Of a stretch of 43,641 nt of DNA, positions 17,554 to 25,062 are shown one piece after another. A model generated the notes under the pieces. The model did not search any database. It saw nothing but the letters and a program-made list of their open reading frames with translations, and was not told where the DNA came from. The translations under genes and the position numbers were made by a program. The stretch is from Corynebacterium yonathiae. GTDB lineage: Bacteria > Actinomycetota > Actinomycetes > Mycobacteriales > Mycobacteriaceae. Position 1 is the first letter of the stretch. Every line of letters starts with the position of its first letter. The DNA lies in the NCBI RefSeq assembly GCF_022288805.1, contig NZ_JAKOPM010000017.1, forward strand, positions 1-43,641, given 5' to 3'.

Positions 17554-19196
17554 TGATCACCACCACCCTCGCCGCCGAATCTTCCGCTGGCAATCCCATC
17601 TTGAATATCTCCATTTTCGGCATCTTCCTTTTCATCACCATGGCGGTGGTGCTGCGCGCCGGAAAGACCACGAAGAAAGCCTCGGACTTCTACACCGGCG
17701 GTGGCACCTTCTCCGGCCGACAAAACGGCCTAGCCATCTCTGGGGACTACCTCTCCGCCGCCTCCTTCCTGGGCATCGTTGGCGCTGTCGCGCTTAACGG
17801 TTATGACGGCTTCTTGTACTCGGTGGGCTTCTTCGTCGCCTGGTTGGTAGCACTCATGCTCGTTGCTGAGCCGATGCGTAACGTCGGCCGCTTCACTATG
17901 GCCGACGTCCTCTCCTTCCGTTTGAAGCAGAAGCCTGTACGTGTGGCGGCGTCCATCGCCACCCTTTTTGTCACGCTCTTCTATCTCATCGCGCAGATGG
18001 CCGGCGCCGGCTCCTTGGTGGCCGTGCTACTGGATATCCACGATTTCAAGTGGCAAGCGCTCGTGGTGGGCGTCGTGGGTGTGCTCATGATTGTCTATGT
18101 ACTGGTAGGCGGCATGAAAGGCACCACCTACGTGCAGATGATTAAGGCCGTGCTCCTGGTGGCCGGCGTGGTGATCATGTGCATCTTGGTCTTTATCGCC
18201 CTGCGCGGCGGATTTAGCACTCTGTTTAATAACGCCATCGACATGCACGCCGCCTCCGAACAGATTAAGGAAAAGGGCTATGAAGCTAAAGACATCATGG
18301 CCCCAGGCCTGAAGTACGGTGCCACCACTGCCACCAAGCTGGACTTTATCTCCCTGGGCATTTCCCTCGTGCTGGGCGTGGGTGGCTTGCCGCACGTGCT
18401 GATGCGCTTTTATACCGTGCCAACCGCCACCGAGGCTCGCCGCTCCGTTACCTGGGCGATTGTTATCATCGGTGCCTTCTACCTCATGACCCTGGTCCTG
18501 GGGTACGGCGCCGCCGCCCTGGTTGGTCCGGATCGCATCCTCGCCGCGCCGGGCGGCGCCAATGCCGCAGCACCGCTGCTCGCGCTGGAGATTGGCGGCT
18601 CTATCTTCATGGCGATTATTTCCGCCGTCGCCTTTGCCACCGTGCTCGCCGTCGTTGCTGGCCTGGCCATTACCGCCTCTGCTTCGATTGCACACGATAT
18701 CTACCATGCGGTTATACGCAATGGTGAGTCCACCGAGGCCGAGCAGGTTCGAGTTTCTCAGGCCACCGTGGTGGTCCTTGGCATCGTCTCCATCGTCCTG
18801 GGCATCCTGGCCATGACCCAGAACGTGGCCTTCCTGGTTTCCTTGGCCTTTGCGGTTGCGGCTTCTGCCAACCTGCCGACGATCCTATACTCCCTGTACT
18901 GGCGCCGATTTAATACCGCGGGCGCAGTGGCCTCCATGTACACCGGCGTGGTGTCTTGCCTGGTGCTCATCTTCTTCTCCCCAGCAGTCTCCGGTTCTGA
19001 GACCTCCATGTTCCCCGGTGCGGACTGGGCTATCTTCCCGCTTTCCTCGCCGGGATTGGTATCCATTCCGCTGTCCTTCTTTGTTGGTTGGTTGGTCTCC
19101 ATCATGACTAAGCCAGACAACCTTGAGGAACTTTCTGCAGAAATGGAAGTCCGCTCGCTTACCGGCGTGGGCGTGGAGGCACCCGTGCAGCATTAA
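17553..19196 (+). CDS. mctC: monocarboxylate uptake symporter (acetate, propionate, pyruvate)
   Basis: This encodes 547 residues with about 13 transmembrane segments, of the solute:sodium symporter family, ActP/MctC branch. Typical stretches are KASDFYTGGGTFSGRQNGLAISGDYLSAASFLG near residue 50, LSFRLKQKPVRVAAS, and LGVGGLPHVLMRFYTVPT in the middle. By homology to C. glutamicum MctC it takes up acetate, propionate and pyruvate. Location just beyond gltA-fkpA and the pairing with mctB match that genome. Expression is likely set by RamA, RamB and GlxR according to carbon source. Confidence 0.94.
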   Translation: MITTTLAAESSAGNPILNISIFGIFLFITMAVVLRAGKTTKKASDFYTGGGTFSGRQNGLAISGDYLSAASFLGIVGAVALNGYDGFLYSVGFFVAWLVALMLVAEPMRNVGRFTMADVLSFRLKQKPVRVAASIATLFVTLFYLIAQMAGAGSLVAVLLDIHDFKWQALVVGVVGVLMIVYVLVGGMKGTTYVQMIKAVLLVAGVVIMCILVFIALRGGFSTLFNNAIDMHAASEQIKEKGYEAKDIMAPGLKYGATTATKLDFISLGISLVLGVGGLPHVLMRFYTVPTATEARRSVTWAIVIIGAFYLMTLVLGYGAAALVGPDRILAAPGGANAAAPLLALEIGGSIFMAIISAVAFATVLAVVAGLAITASASIAHDIYHAVIRNGESTEAEQVRVSQATVVVLGIVSIVLGILAMTQNVAFLVSLAFAVAASANLPTILYSLYWRRFNTAGAVASMYTGVVSCLVLIFFSPAVSGSETSMFPGADWAIFPLSSPGLVSIPLSFFVGWLVSIMTKPDNLEELSAEMEVRSLTGVGVEAPVQH

Positions 19197-19235
19197 TTGC
19201 TTGGATAGTGCACTCAACCGGTAACATGTATCGAC

Positions 19236-20282
19236 GTGTTTAAAACGTCGTTGACTCGCAAGGCGGCATCAGTGAAAGCTGGTGCCGCCTTGGCGGTATG
19301 TATGCTCGCCCTGACCACTACTGCGTGCAGCAACGATGAGCGTGAAAGCGACGCGCTTGCCGACGCCCCCTCGGGATCTACAGACACCAACCGCGACGTC
19401 CCATCGGACATCAATGAGTTCCTAGAAGGCGATGAAGGGCGCTCGGTTACCTATATTCGCCTGCATGATGGCATGCACATGGGCTCTGCCTCAGAGCACG
19501 AGGCTCGCCCGGCGCTTAGCCTCATCAAGCTCTATATCGCCACCTACGTTATAGAAAAGGGCGAGTACGAAGATAAGTATGAGGCGCTGGATATGATTGC
19601 TAGCTCCTCCGATAAGTCCGCCGAGGATCTCTTTGAAAAGTACCCGGATTCCATCGACGCCATTGCCGATGAATTCAATCTCGAATCCACCAAAGCCGGC
19701 GAGAAGTGGGGCTACTCGCAGACCTCTACGTATGACGTTGCCAGCTTCATTTCGCAGCTCATCGAGCGCGATGAAACCCACCCAGTGCTCGTAGCTATGG
19801 CGCATGCCGATCCCATCTCTGAGGATGGCTACCGCCAGGACTATGGCACCGCCAAGCTATCCAATGTGGTGGGCAGTAAGTGGGGCTGGTCCAACGATAA
19901 GTCCATTAACTCTTCGGTTTCCTTTGGCGAGAACTTCGTTGCCGCCGCCTCAATCAATGGCTCCTCCGATGAGCTTACTGATTACGTAAAAGATGAGGTC
20001 ACCGGAAAGAGCCTGGGCAAGGCTACCGAGCGTTTCCTCAAGTACAAAGACGGCGAGGATGTCCCACCGATTGAGACCACTACCTCGGAGACCTCCACGA
20101 CGTCGTCTAGCAAGAAGGATAAGGGCGAAAAATCCGGCAAGAGCAAGAAGGATAAATCTTCGTCGAAGGAACCTACGAGCGAGTCCACTACTTCCAAAAA
20201 GATGGATAAAGGCAGCTCCGATAAGAAGTCCGCAAATAAAAAGAAGGGCTCAGAGAAAACCTCCGAGCCTTCTAAAAAGTAG
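19236..20282 (+). CDS. exported lipoprotein with a serine beta-lactamase-like fold
   Basis: This encodes 348 residues. A lipoprotein signal ends TTTAC (lipid Cys31). The body resembles actinobacterial beta-lactamase-class-A-like serine hydrolases: SLIK (SxxK, Ser95 and Lys98), MIASSSDKSAEDLF with SDK (125-127) where class A enzymes have SDN, and VVGSKWGWS with KWG (215-217) where they have KTG. The last 80 or so residues are a disordered Ser/Thr/Lys-rich tail (repeated KKD, KKG), perhaps a wall-binding spacer. It may act on cell-wall precursors or be catalytically silent; antibiotic resistance should not be assumed. The start is a GTG without a good ribosome site; an in-frame GTG at 19272 is an alternative. 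Confidence 0.8.
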   Translation: MFKTSLTRKAASVKAGAALAVCMLALTTTACSNDERESDALADAPSGSTDTNRDVPSDINEFLEGDEGRSVTYIRLHDGMHMGSASEHEARPALSLIKLYIATYVIEKGEYEDKYEALDMIASSSDKSAEDLFEKYPDSIDAIADEFNLESTKAGEKWGYSQTSTYDVASFISQLIERDETHPVLVAMAHADPISEDGYRQDYGTAKLSNVVGSKWGWSNDKSINSSVSFGENFVAAASINGSSDELTDYVKDEVTGKSLGKATERFLKYKDGEDVPPIETTTSETSTTSSSKKDKGEKSGKSKKDKSSSKEPTSESTTSKKMDKGSSDKKSANKKKGSEKTSEPSKK

Positions 20283-20284
20283 TA

Positions 20285-21277
20285 CTACCGCGCCTTAGCA
20301 ACCGTTTCGGCAACGATCTTCGCTAGTTGGCGAATCTGGTCGTTGCTCAACGTTTTGCCATTGAAAGTTACGCCATCCGCAGTTACCTGCGGGAGCTCTG
20401 GCAGCTCTGGGTGCTTGCTCTGTAGCTGCGAGCTCAGCTGATTTACCAGGTCGGACGAGCCATTGCTCGGGGCTGTGTTCTGCGGTTGTGGCTTTGGCTG
20501 TGGTTTCTTGGTGGTGGGCTTTTTCGCCGGTGCAGGTGCCGCGGATTTGCCTGGTGTCCACTGGCCCCAGTCATCGGCGTAGACCTCGTTAACGTCTACG
20601 ATGACGCCACCAATGGTCTGCTGCTTGCCGTGCGGCAACTGGTGGATTGTGGTGCGTGGGTGAATCTTGCCGTTAGAACCCCAGTCATGCATCCAGAAGT
20701 ACTTGCCGATGCCATCTTGGATCGCCCACTCAATGGTGTTGTAGTTGCCGTAGACACCTGTCTGGTAGCCGGCCAGCTCCAGCGTCTTGGAAAACGCCTG
20801 CAGGTATGGGCGGATTTGGCGGGTGTACTGCTCGCGGGTGGGGTTATCGTCGATAGCGATGTAGATAGGGCGGTTGGTTGGGCCGCCTGCCTTCTTGTGT
20901 AGTGCAATCGCCTTCGGTGCGTGAATTGCAGCACCTGCTGCGCCCTGCTTCCAATCCGCGGTTTCTGCGCGGCCAAATTGGTAAACGGATGCGGTGGGCA
21001 GGCCTGCTGCCGCATTGGCCTTGGTCTCTTTCAGGGTTACCGGCTTGCCGGCCATCCACGCTGCATCGGGGCGTTTGTCGGAAACATACCGAATCGCACC
21101 CATATGGCCGGCCTTCTTAATCGCCTGTGGGGAAGGGACACCGGCAGAATAATCGATGATGGTGCCGCGCACCGGTCCGAGCGCCGCCGCATGGGGGGCG
21201 GCAGCACCGATGGCGCCTGCTGCCAGGGCGAGAGCGCCGACCTTAAAGAGGCCGCGACGGGAGAAAGATGGTGACAT
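20285..21277 (-). CDS. Tat-exported DUF1906 (Rv2525c-like) glycoside hydrolase-like protein
   Basis: This encodes 330 residues. The twin-arginine signal is clear: SRRGLFK (6-12), a hydrophobic Ala/Gly stretch and an Ala-x-Ala site near 32. Residues of about 35-240 form a TIM-barrel-like DUF1906 domain (RGTIIDYSAG, GAIRYVSDKRPDAAW, PIYIAIDDNPTREQY, YQTGVYGNYNTIEWA, FWMHDWGSNGKIHP, IVDVNEVYADDWGQW). A Pro/Lys linker and a small helical domain (about 270-330) follow. In M. tuberculosis the Tat substrate Rv2525c affects the cell wall. AGGAG lies about 6-7 nt before the ATG. Only 2 nt separate its stop from that of the convergent lipoprotein gene. Confidence 0.9.
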   Translation of the reverse strand: MSPSFSRRGLFKVGALALAAGAIGAAAPHAAALGPVRGTIIDYSAGVPSPQAIKKAGHMGAIRYVSDKRPDAAWMAGKPVTLKETKANAAAGLPTASVYQFGRAETADWKQGAAGAAIHAPKAIALHKKAGGPTNRPIYIAIDDNPTREQYTRQIRPYLQAFSKTLELAGYQTGVYGNYNTIEWAIQDGIGKYFWMHDWGSNGKIHPRTTIHQLPHGKQQTIGGVIVDVNEVYADDWGQWTPGKSAAPAPAKKPTTKKPQPKPQPQNTAPSNGSSDLVNQLSSQLQSKHPELPELPQVTADGVTFNGKTLSNDQIRQLAKIVAETVAKAR

Positions 21278-21390
21278 GTTGAGCTCCTGCAGTAATCACA
21301 TTTGTCACAGTAGTTAACAATTGCACCATAGCAGGAGGTCTAGCGCCCCAGCCGGAACGCAACCGCATGTCGCGCTTTTACTTAGTAGCG

Positions 21391-21819
21391 CTATTTCGAG
21401 TCGTTGCTAAACAACACTCGTGTGGGATTCTCAACCGTGCGCGATACCGTGCAGTCCTTCTCATGGGAGATGCGGATCAAGTTGTCCACCAGCTTGCGCG
21501 CTTGGTTGCCCTCGGGCGTATCAGGGAAAGAAAGATCAAACCCCACGCGAACCTCCGACAGGCGCGACGCTCCGTCCTCATTTACGCGGTCGCCTTCCAC
21601 ATGCACATCAAAAGACTCCGGCTCAGCGCGCCGGGACGTCACCACGTCCACGTCTACGGCGGAGCACCCCGCGACGGCAGCGAGTAAAAGTTCGACGGGG
21701 GAGAGGAGTCCCTCACCACTGCCAAACTCAATGCTCGCTCCCACAGAATTGGTAGCGCGGTATACGGCGGTATCGAGGCGGGTGAGGTCTACGGCGTATT
21801 GCTTCGTTTCTTCAGACAT
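21391..21819 (-). CDS. OsmC-family peroxide-reducing protein
   Basis: This encodes 142 residues of the OsmC/Ohr fold. Both redox Cys are present: Cys52 in LLAAVAGCSAVDV and Cys123 in HEKDCTVSRTVENP. OsmC proteins detoxify organic hydroperoxides; the exact branch (OsmC or YhfA-like) is unclear. There is no Shine-Dalgarno, but TAAACT lies 6 nt before the ATG, suggesting a leaderless transcript. About 110 bp of non-coding sequence separates it from the DUF1906 gene, with no evident terminator. Confidence 0.9.
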   Translation of the reverse strand: MSEETKQYAVDLTRLDTAVYRATNSVGASIEFGSGEGLLSPVELLLAAVAGCSAVDVDVVTSRRAEPESFDVHVEGDRVNEDGASRLSEVRVGFDLSFPDTPEGNQARKLVDNLIRISHEKDCTVSRTVENPTRVLFSNDSK

Positions 21820-21825
21820 GAGGCT

Positions 21826-21831
21826 AGTTTA
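21826..21831 (-). promoter_or_regulatory. leaderless -10 hexamer of the osmC-type gene
   Basis: Reading leftward, TAAACT (TANANT) is followed by 6 nt and the ATG. This is textbook leaderless spacing. Confidence 0.55.
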
Positions 21832-21882
21832 AGGCGAAGAAGCAGGTCGTTCGAGTTTCTAATATTTATTGGAAATCCTGCG

Positions 21883-21888
21883 TACTGT
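21883..21888 (+). promoter_or_regulatory. leaderless -10 hexamer of the DJ-1/PfpI-type gene
   Basis: TACTGT is followed by 7 nt and then ATG 21896. The lack of any purine-rich ribosome site supports a leaderless start here, over the in-frame TTG at 21869. Confidence 0.45.
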
Positions 21889-21895
21889 GAGTTCC

Positions 21896-22525
21896 ATGAA
21901 GATCATTGCTATTTACGCAACGGAAACTATGTCTGATTGGGAGTATGCCTACCTCACAACGCAGGTAGCTGAAGCTGAGGCCCAAGTGCCGGGCCGCTTT
22001 AAGGTTTTGTTTGTTGGCGAATCGCTAGAAGCCGTTCGCTCCAAGGGTGGAATCGAGGTGGTTCCACTCCTGACCTTGCAGGACATCCAGAATCGGACTG
22101 ATATTGCGGCGTTCGTGGTACCGGGAGCAGATACATACTTTGACGGGCACGAACAGCTATTGGAGACGGTTAATGTCTTGAAAGAGAATGAAGTGCTCTT
22201 GGCAGCGATCTGTGGTGGAACTTTGGCCCTTGCTCGTGCTGGGGTGCTTGACCACTGCAAACACACTTCAAACGCGCATGGCTTCCTTGCCTCAGTGAGC
22301 TACGCCAACACTCAGGGCTATAAAGAAGACGATGCGGTTTTTGATGGTGGAGTGATTACAGCTTCAGGCTTGGCTCCAGTGCCATTCACCGCGGCGGTAT
22401 TGCGCGCGGCGGGTGTTTACCCCGACGATGTCGTGGACGCCTGGATTCAATTGCATGAGCAAAGAACAGAAGCGGCCTTCGTTGAACATATGAATAAGGT
22501 TCAGGCGTGGGCCTGTTCAAACTAG
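21896..22525 (+). CDS. DJ-1/PfpI-family protein
   Basis: This encodes 209 residues. The fold is the class I glutamine amidotransferase-like one, with the nucleophile Cys106 in LLAAICGGTLALARAG and a nearby acidic residue in the N-terminal SDWEYAYL segment. This pattern is found in DJ-1/PfpI proteins, which act as chaperones, glyoxalases or deglycases. The VVPGADTYFDGH stretch and the late ITASGLAPVPFTAAVL segment fit the YdeA/YoaZ-like branch. Base composition here is more AT-rich and less biased than in the core genes to either side, which suggests a mobile or recently acquired gene. The substrate is unknown. Confidence 0.85.
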   Translation: MKIIAIYATETMSDWEYAYLTTQVAEAEAQVPGRFKVLFVGESLEAVRSKGGIEVVPLLTLQDIQNRTDIAAFVVPGADTYFDGHEQLLETVNVLKENEVLLAAICGGTLALARAGVLDHCKHTSNAHGFLASVSYANTQGYKEDDAVFDGGVITASGLAPVPFTAAVLRAAGVYPDDVVDAWIQLHEQRTEAAFVEHMNKVQAWACSN

Positions 22526-22778
22526 CTGGAGTTATCCAAAACCACTTCAACGATTTGGATCCTTGCTGAAACAAAAGAGCCCTGGCATTCAGCGCTTTTA
22601 TTTCTTGGGGCAGGCCTATGAATTTTTAGGTACCGAGCCTAACAGTCAACCGACTGGTTGATTGCAGTTTCAACCAGCCCTGCGATTCAAAGCCGGAACA
22701 GATGTAGAAAGATGAGTCCTTGGAGTATTTGATTCATCGCTAGTCCGGCCGTAGCAGCGGTTGGGAAGGAGAATGACC
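22526..22778. other. non-coding gap with operator-like palindrome
   Basis: About 250 nt without a gene or a clean terminator hairpin. It contains the TCAACC/GGTTGA palindrome (listed separately) and, near its end, GGGAAGGAG as ribosome site for the DUF2871 gene. AT content is higher than the window average. Confidence 0.5.
22646..22661. promoter_or_regulatory. palindromic operator-like site (TetR type)
   Basis: TCAACC (22646-22651), GACT, GGTTGA (22656-22661) is a perfect 6+6 inverted repeat. A third half-site, TCAACC, follows at 22670-22675. The size and symmetry fit TetR-family operators. No regulator gene is present nearby, so the repressor would have to be encoded elsewhere or be lost. 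Confidence 0.4.
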
Positions 22779-23225
22779 ATGAAAGCTTTGTATTGGGCAT
22801 CCATTTTCTACCTTGTCTTGGGATTGGGAGCCGGGGTCTTCTACCGCGAATTCACGCGTGCCAATGATTTCCCCGAGGGTGAGTTCACTCAGCTGAGCGT
22901 GGCGCATACTCACTTGCTGGCGCTCGGTTTCATGATGAGCCTTATCTTCTTGGTATTGGAGAAAGTCTTTGGTCTGTCACGCAGTCGTGGTCAGTTCAAT
23001 GCGTTCTTTTGGCTGTATAACGTCGGCGTGGTCGTCACCGTCGGCGTCATGATCTGGCACGGATGCCTGACCGTAATGGGGGAGGAGTCCACTGCAATGA
23101 TCTCTGGTATCGCTGGTCTTGGTCATATCCTCATTACGATTGGCCTGATTGCATTCATTGCAGCACTCGGCAATGCCATCAGCGAGGCTCAAGAGGTTAA
23201 GGCCCAACCCGTAGCAGGTGACTAA
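22779..23225 (+). CDS. DUF2871 membrane protein
   Basis: This encodes 148 residues with four membrane segments. Conserved features include FYREFTRANDF near the start, LSVAHTHLLALGFMMSLIFLVLEK with two His in a membrane helix, and IWHGCL. These His, with the heme-copper-oxidase-like look of the helices, suggest metal or heme binding, but that is inference. It fits the DUF2871 family, function unknown, common in Firmicutes and actinobacteria. ATG 22779 has GGGAAGGAG 8 nt before it; ATG 22773 is too close to that site. Confidence 0.85.
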   Translation: MKALYWASIFYLVLGLGAGVFYREFTRANDFPEGEFTQLSVAHTHLLALGFMMSLIFLVLEKVFGLSRSRGQFNAFFWLYNVGVVVTVGVMIWHGCLTVMGEESTAMISGIAGLGHILITIGLIAFIAALGNAISEAQEVKAQPVAGD

Positions 23226-23345
23226 CGATAAGCGAGATGGCTACTGAATAGGCACAGTGCCTCCACGGCGAGACTGAATCTAACTCATGCGCACTGGGAT
23301 TATAGTTTGTATGCGGTCCTGTAGACAGCGCTGTTATAGGCCAAA

Positions 23346-23886
23346 GGAATGATTGCCGATAGCTGGGGTCGCAAGCGTTCATTTCTGGCGTGGCTGCGGT
23401 TGGATCATTGCTTTGCCATTGACGCTCTACGGCTTGGGCTTTGTGCCTGTGCAGTTGATAGGCACACTGCTCAGCGAGATTTCGGTGAATAGCTTCGGTC
23501 AGGCCTCGGCTACCCAGAGTACGGTCCGCCAGGTTGGCTCCGCGCTGGACACCGCGGTTTCTGAGTCGGTATTTTCCATGGCACTTGGGCTAACGCCGCC
23601 GAAGACGCTGGAGGCGGCCGGCATCATGGGGCCGGGTGCCGATGGCATAGCAGAAGCAACGCGCCAATCAGCCGGTTCCGCCATTGCAGGACTGCGCGCT
23701 CAAGGTGGGCATAGTCCCTTTGGCGAGCAGACCAGTGTTGTGGTGCAGGCGCTTAGCGACGGCAGGACCGACGCCGCCCGCTACTCCCTTCTTGCTGCAA
23801 CGGCATTCCTGGCGCTGAGCTATATTAGTGCGATGCGGGTTCGCCATGCCGCGAACGAAGACGAGGCCATGGAGCAATCGAACTGA
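23346..23886 (+). pseudogene. remnant of a DHA2 (EmrB/QacA-type) efflux transporter
   Basis: Two MFS pieces lie in different frames. The short one (23346-23390) reads GMIADSWGRKRSFLA, matching MFS motif A between helices 2 and 3. The long one (open to TGA at 23884-23886) gives the C-terminal third of a 14-helix drug exporter, with GLGFVPVQLIGTLLSE and FGQASATQSTVRQVGSAL. All of helices 3 to about 10 are missing, so this is an internal deletion with a frame change, not a single frameshift. There is no credible start or ribosome site. The surviving part cannot transport. Confidence 0.75.
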
Positions 23887-23931
23887 TTTATTGCCAGAAA
23901 GTCAGTGTAGGGCAGTTGTTTCCTGGGTGGA

Positions 23932-24525
23932 TTAGATGAGCATGGTAGTTTCACCTTCAACTAAGAGGGCTTGCTCATCCCTCAGCAGTAGGAGATTCCA
24001 ATCTCGTCCGTACTGCGCAACAGTTTCACTGATGACTTTTATAGAATAAGGACCAGTTGTTCCTTGAGCGTGGGGAACAATGACATATGGGGTGAGACTG
24101 AGTCCTGTGTGGTCGGTGAGCTGCGGTGCCGTCTGTGGATTGTCCATGATTGATGCCGGTTCGATTGAAGGTCCTGTAACCATTGCGCCGGCAGAACTTC
24201 CAGCGTAAAACGTGCCGTTCTGGACCGCTTCAACTAGCAGGTGGTCGGTGCCAGTGAGTCTGAGCGCATCAAGGAGACGGAATACCTCGCCGCTCGCAAC
24301 ATAGATGCAGTCGGCTAAGTTGATTTCATTGCGTATGTCGCTTGGTTGCGCCTGCGCCACGGTTAAGGGGATTAGTTCCTCTGCCGCATCGCGAATGGTT
24401 GACAACTCTGTTTGGGCGAACTGGGCTTGGCTCATTCCCGTGGCAGCATCATCGATGTACAGCACTCGACCCGAAATATATTTGCTGATTTCTGGGTGTA
24501 GGAATGAGGCGAGGAGTAAGTGCAT
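23932..24525 (-). CDS. peptidase S51 (dipeptidase E-like) protein
   Basis: This encodes 197 residues, cytoplasmic. The S51 nucleophile motif is clear: FYAGSSAGAMVTGP with Ser111, and a likely catalytic His152 in VIVPHAQG. The family's Gly-Gly-Asn loop is replaced by ASGEVFRLLDALR (78-89), close to the usual GGxxxxLL pattern but lacking Asn. Relatives cleave Asp-Xaa dipeptides or are cyanophycinase-like; the substrate here is open. TAGACT lies 6 nt before the ATG (leaderless). The gene is convergent with the MFS remnant. Confidence 0.85.
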   Translation of the reverse strand: MHLLLASFLHPEISKYISGRVLYIDDAATGMSQAQFAQTELSTIRDAAEELIPLTVAQAQPSDIRNEINLADCIYVASGEVFRLLDALRLTGTDHLLVEAVQNGTFYAGSSAGAMVTGPSIEPASIMDNPQTAPQLTDHTGLSLTPYVIVPHAQGTTGPYSIKVISETVAQYGRDWNLLLLRDEQALLVEGETTMLI

Positions 24526-24531
24526 AGGCTT

Positions 24532-24537
24532 AGTCTA
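24532..24537 (-). promoter_or_regulatory. leaderless -10 hexamer of the S51 peptidase gene
   Basis: Reading leftward, TAGACT (TANANT), 6 nt, then the ATG at 24525. No ribosome site is present. Confidence 0.5.
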
Positions 24538-24589
24538 CGTCAGCGCCTTATATGCTTTGGGCAGCAAGATCGGAGTATTGAATAATCGG

Positions 24590-24627
24590 AAAAATCTCGA
24601 GACACCGACCGGAACGATGTCTCGAGA
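24590..24627 (-). terminator. terminator of tRNA-Arg
   Basis: A perfect 10-bp stem (TCTCGAGACA at 24595-24604 with TGTCTCGAGA at 24618-24627) has a 13-nt loop. Reading leftward it is followed by TTTTT, and it starts 7 nt beyond the tRNA 3' end. Confidence 0.9.
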
Positions 24628-24634
24628 CTTCACA

Positions 24635-24710
24635 TGGTGCCCCAGAGTGGATTCGAACCACCGACACCGGCTTTAGGAGAGCCGTGCTCTATCCCCTGAG
24701 CTACTGGGGC
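24635..24710 (-). tRNA. tRNA-Arg, anticodon CCT
   Basis: A complete cloverleaf reads leftward: acceptor stem GCCCCAG with CTGGGGC, D-arm GCTC/GAGC, anticodon stem CGGCT/AGCCG with loop CTCCTAA (anticodon CCT, decoding AGG), T-arm loop TTCGAAT, and a genome-encoded CCA (the complement occupies 24635-24637). The anticodon complement lies at 24675-24677. Its own terminator follows. tRNA genes like this are frequent integration sites, which matters for the accessory-looking stretch on its 3' side. Confidence 0.96.
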
Positions 24711-24780
24711 GGGGTTGCGTGTGCAACTTGGCTAATCATAGCAGTGGGGCAGGGGTGCCCCGAAATGGCTGGGGCTTGGC

Positions 24781-25062
24781 CTAGCTCTCGGCCAATTCCT
24801 TTTGCTTATTGCGCACGGAGGAAGCTGGAGGGTTGGTTTCGTGGGTGCCATCGGAGTAGAGGACGGTGGGGATGATGCGGTTGCCGTCGTTGACGGATTC
24901 GATCCAGGCGTTGATGTCTTCGGTGTTGTCGGCCTCGACGTCGACAAGCTCGTACGGGGTTTCGGTGCGGTCAAGGTTTTTAATCAGCTTGGCGCAGAAG
25001 GGGCACCAGTCGGCGTAGAAGATGGTGACGTCAGAGTTGGTTTCTGGGGTAGTAACAGACAT
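24781..25062 (-). CDS. glutaredoxin-like protein (mycoredoxin type)
   Basis: This encodes 93 residues of a thioredoxin fold with the active site Cys20-Pro-Phe-Cys23 in IFYADWCPFCAKL, and the cis-Pro segment IIPTVLYSDG. The order and size match actinobacterial mycoredoxin/NrdH-like glutaredoxins, which may use mycothiol. It is the last gene of the cysQ-thyA-folA operon: its ATG overlaps the folA stop (TAATG). Co-production with thymidylate and sulfur-nucleotide genes hints at a thiol role linked to nucleotide metabolism, but this is inference. Confidence 0.9.
   Translation of the reverse strand: MSVTTPETNSDVTIFYADWCPFCAKLIKNLDRTETPYELVDVEADNTEDINAWIESVNDGNRIIPTVLYSDGTHETNPPASSVRNKQKELAES

Noticed and set aside
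20090..20280. The Lys/Ser/Thr-rich tail of the lipoprotein as a frameshifted region
   Set aside because: The codons stay in frame to a stop 2 nt from the convergent gene, and low-complexity tails of this type are common in exported actinobacterial proteins.
24595..24627. The TCTCGAGACA palindrome as an attachment site
   Set aside because: The T-run on the tRNA strand and its distance of 7 nt from the tRNA end make it a terminator. No second copy was seen in the window.
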